NCBI GenBank assembly: GCA_009377665.1
Contig: WHTO01000012.1
Location: 1 to 33,074 of the forward strand
From: Dehalococcoidia bacterium
GTDB taxonomy: Bacteria > Chloroflexota > Dehalococcoidia > WHTO01
Reading direction: 5' to 3'
DNA length: 33,074 bases
Position numbers and translations under genes: made by a program. Below, one piece after another: positions 31,371 through 33,074 of the stretch. The notes below the pieces were generated by a model that made no database searches, was not told the origin of the DNA, and saw only the letters and a list, made by a program, of their open reading frames with translations. The number at the start of each line of letters is the position of its first letter. Positions within the stretch are counted from its first letter, which is position 1.

Positions 31371-31838
31371 ATGGCGACCACACCGAGGCGTAAGGCGAGG
31401 GTCGCCGCGCTCCAGGCGCTTTACGAGGCCGATGTGGCCGGGCATCCGCTGGAAGAATGTCTCGAACGTCAACTGAGCGAGCGGATCGATGACCCGCAGG
31501 CGGCCGAGATGACCACTGAGCTTGTGCGAGGGGTGAGCGCAAACGCGGTGGCGATAGACGAGACGATCCGCAAGACGGCGCCGGGTTGGAAGCTGGAGCA
31601 GATGGGCGCGGTCGACCGCAACATCCTCCGTCTTGCCGTCTACGAATTGCTTCACAATAATGAAGCACCGCTGAGCCCTACCATCAACGACGCTGTTGAG
31701 CTGGCGAAGACTTATGGAGGCGAAAGCTCAGGAAGGTTCGTGAACGGCGTTCTTGGTGCAATCAGTCTTACAGGGGACCCCGAGCGGGACGCTTTAACCA
31801 GGATTCAGAAAAGGAGCCACAGTGGCCACAGTCTATGA
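31371..31838 (+). CDS. nusB: NusB, transcription antitermination factor
   Basis: The protein has 155 residues with the ATG directly after the fabG stop. The all-helical NusB pattern is clear: [68 protein letters not shown], then [27 protein letters not shown]. It binds boxA RNA with NusE (S10) in rRNA antitermination. Its 3' end overlaps acpP by 17 bases, so it is translationally tied to that gene. A nusB placed between fabG and acpP is not the usual order. Confidence 0.95.
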   Translation: MATTPRRKARVAALQALYEADVAGHPLEECLERQLSERIDDPQAAEMTTELVRGVSANAVAIDETIRKTAPGWKLEQMGAVDRNILRLAVYELLHNNEAPLSPTINDAVELAKTYGGESSGRFVNGVLGAISLTGDPERDALTRIQKRSHSGHSL

Positions 31839-32079
31839 CCGCGTAAAGAAGATCATCGTCGACCAGCTTGGTGTGGAAGACGAGCAGGTTCTATCAACCG
31901 CTTCCTTCGTCGATGATCTCAACGCTGACTCGCTCGACCTTGTCGAGCTGATCATGTCGATGGAAGAGGAATTCTCGACGGACGGCCAGGCTCTTGAGAT
32001 TTCAGACGAGGACGCTGAGAAGATCATCACAGTGCAGGATGCCGTGGACTTCCTCAAAGACCACGGTGTCGAAGACTGA
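31822..32079 (+). CDS. acpP: Acyl carrier protein
   Basis: The protein has 85 residues from a GTG preceded by AAAAGGAG. The acidic four-helix ACP has [20 protein letters not shown] and [24 protein letters not shown]. The phosphopantetheine Ser is S37 in the DSL motif. The end is [22 protein letters not shown]. It carries acyl intermediates for FabD, FabG and other Fab enzymes. It overlaps the end of nusB in a different frame. Confidence 0.97.
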   Translation: MATVYDRVKKIIVDQLGVEDEQVLSTASFVDDLNADSLDLVELIMSMEEEFSTDGQALEISDEDAEKIITVQDAVDFLKDHGVED

Positions 32080-32129
32080 AGCGAGGAACACTCGGGCTTC
32101 AGAACCTCATCAACTAGGCTAGGGCAGCT

Positions 32130-32552
32130 ATGCAATTCTTCGGTGTCGGCCTCTTCGAGCTGACGATGGTCCTGCTCGTGGCCCTCCTCGTCGTCGGCCC
32201 CGACAAGCTGCCACAGACAGCTCGTGAGATCGGCAAGGGCGTGCGCACCCTGCGCCGCTACGCCTTCGATGTCCGGCAGGAGCTCGGGGAAGGCTTCAAC
32301 GAGTTGACGCAGGAGCTGGAGGAAACCAGGTCGGAGCTTCGCGACCTGCGGCGCGAGCTTACCGCCACCGGCTCTTTGGTGGAGGAGGACCTGCGCGAGG
32401 CGGGCGCTGCCATTGAGGGCGAGTTCGTGGATGCCGAGGAGCAGCCCGACCAGCCCGAGCAACCCGCAAGCCATTCGAGCTCGAACGGGTCGAGTGGAGC
32501 GTCCGCCAGGAGAACTCGCAGCGCCGGCCGGCGCCGCGAAACCGAGGACTGA
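32130..32552 (+). CDS. tatB: TatB-like (TatA/B family) twin-arginine translocase subunit
   Basis: The protein has 140 residues. One N-terminal helix, then LLVVGPDKLPQTAREIGKGVRTLRRY, form the hinge and amphipathic helix of TatA/B proteins. A long charged coiled-coil region follows (about 45-95, FNELTQELEETRSELRDLRREL), then an acidic and finally basic low-complexity tail. Glu at position 10 in the membrane helix (GLFELTMVLL) and the length above 100 favour TatB over TatA. The distinction is not certain in monoderm-type systems. It works with TatC, encoded next, to export folded proteins. The stop is followed closely by tatC. Confidence 0.88.
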   Translation: MQFFGVGLFELTMVLLVALLVVGPDKLPQTAREIGKGVRTLRRYAFDVRQELGEGFNELTQELEETRSELRDLRRELTATGSLVEEDLREAGAAIEGEFVDAEEQPDQPEQPASHSSSNGSSGASARRTRSAGRRRETED

Positions 32553-32632
32553 CCCCGGTGGCCACGACGACACGTCCTCACTCGCCCGAGCCACCGCCGG
32601 CCCCCGAACGGTCCGAGTTCCAGGAGAGGTCC

Positions 32633-33074
32633 ATGACCATCCTGGAGCACGTTGCCGAGCTGCGGACGCGGATGATGATCTGCGCCGGCGCCATGGTCAT
32701 CACCACTGCGGTCTCGTTCTATTTCGCGAAAGAGGTGATGGACTTCCTGTTGATGCCGGCTGAAAGCGCCCGCCCGGGATTCCGGCCCATTCAGACCGAG
32801 CCGCTCGAGTTTATCGCGTCATACTTCAAGATCGCGTTGCTGATGGCGCTCGCCGCGTCGATGCCTGTGCTGGTGTGGCAGCTGATAGCCTTCGTGTCGC
32901 CCGGTCTGACTCCCCAGGAGCGGCGCTGGATGCTGCCCATCGTGCTGGGCACCGGGTTGTCCTTCCTGTCTGGTCTCGCTTTCGGTTTCTTCGTCGCCCT
33001 CCCGCCTGCCATCGACTTCCTGATCAACTTCGGCGACGACGTTGCCGAGCCGACTTTGCGCATAGGGCCCTACA
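32633..33074 (+). CDS. tatC: TatC, twin-arginine translocase core (5' part, cut by window end)
   Basis: The chosen ATG has AGGAG six bases upstream and gives the canonical start MTILEHVAELRTRMMICAG. An in-frame GTG at 32558 would add 25 Pro/Glu-rich residues. There are 147 codons before the window ends, in the fourth helix region. Characteristic features are EHVAELR.RM, FRPIQTEPLEFIASYFKIALLMALAASMPVLVWQLIAFVSPGLTPQERRW, and then LSFLSGLAFGFFV. TatC binds the twin-arginine signal and forms the translocase core. The reading frame continues past the edge. Confidence 0.94.
   Translation, partial: MTILEHVAELRTRMMICAGAMVITTAVSFYFAKEVMDFLLMPAESARPGFRPIQTEPLEFIASYFKIALLMALAASMPVLVWQLIAFVSPGLTPQERRWMLPIVLGTGLSFLSGLAFGFFVALPPAIDFLINFGDDVAEPTLRIGPY

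Noticed and set aside
1-33074. CRISPR arrays, tRNA genes, insertion sequences
   Set aside because: No regularly spaced repeats, no cloverleaf-like segments in the intergenic gaps, and no transposase ORFs were seen on either strand.

Overview
This is a high-GC (roughly two-thirds by eye), densely packed bacterial chromosome window with no sign of phage, plasmid or CRISPR. It carries a division and cell-wall (dcw) cluster that includes ftsA, which argues against Actinobacteria. The genes use ATG, GTG and TTG starts freely. They include CopC/CopD proteins, a multi-PAS diguanylate cyclase and the set DUF177-rpmF-fabD-fabG-nusB-acpP-tat. The nearest guess is a peptidoglycan-containing member of Chloroflexota. 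That is an inference from gene content and style, not a phylogenetic result.

Layout. (1) 1-142: the 3' end of an unassigned gene and a strong terminator. (2) 183-6133: a membrane PH-domain protein, then an exported redox/copper set. This set holds a His-rich anchored protein, a CopC-domain protein, a large CopC-CopD-cytochrome c fusion, a DsbA-like lipoprotein and a one-TM protein of unknown function, followed by a Fur-family regulator. (3) 6233-22899: the dcw cluster, in order mraZ-rsmH-ftsL-ftsI-murF-mraY-murD-ftsW-murG-murC-murB-ddl-ftsQ-(small ORF)-ftsA-ftsZ. It starts from a promoter embedded in MraZ boxes and ends at a 14-bp inverted repeat. Most genes overlap by 1 or 4 bases, so translation is probably coupled. 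murE is absent from its usual place. (4) 22965-28801: a small membrane ORF on the plus strand. Minus-strand genes follow, read from right to left: a coiled-coil zinc-ribbon protein, a catalytically degenerate serine-recombinase-like protein, a PAS/GAF/GGDEF sensor and the RNase P RNA (rnpB). (5) 28843-33074: DUF177, L32, fabD, fabG, nusB, acpP, tatB-like and a truncated tatC.

How the genes work together. MraY, MurB, MurC, MurD, MurF, MurG and Ddl build lipid II. FtsW and FtsI polymerise and crosslink it at the septum. FtsZ and FtsA form the cytoplasmic ring, and FtsQ and FtsL belong to the membrane complex. MraZ probably autoregulates the operon. FabD, FabG and AcpP serve type II fatty acid synthesis, and TatB/TatC export folded proteins.

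The most notable points: a previously uncalled ORF of about 35 codons between ftsQ and ftsA, with a near-perfect Shine-Dalgarno and a 4-base overlap with ftsA; the CopC-CopD-cytochrome c fusion and its neighbours; a recombinase homologue with Thr in place of the catalytic Ser; and broken reading frames in two normally essential genes. murD has an apparent 1-base deletion. fabD has two compensating 1-base indels that create a premature stop. These breaks look like assembly errors and should be checked against reads before any biological reading.
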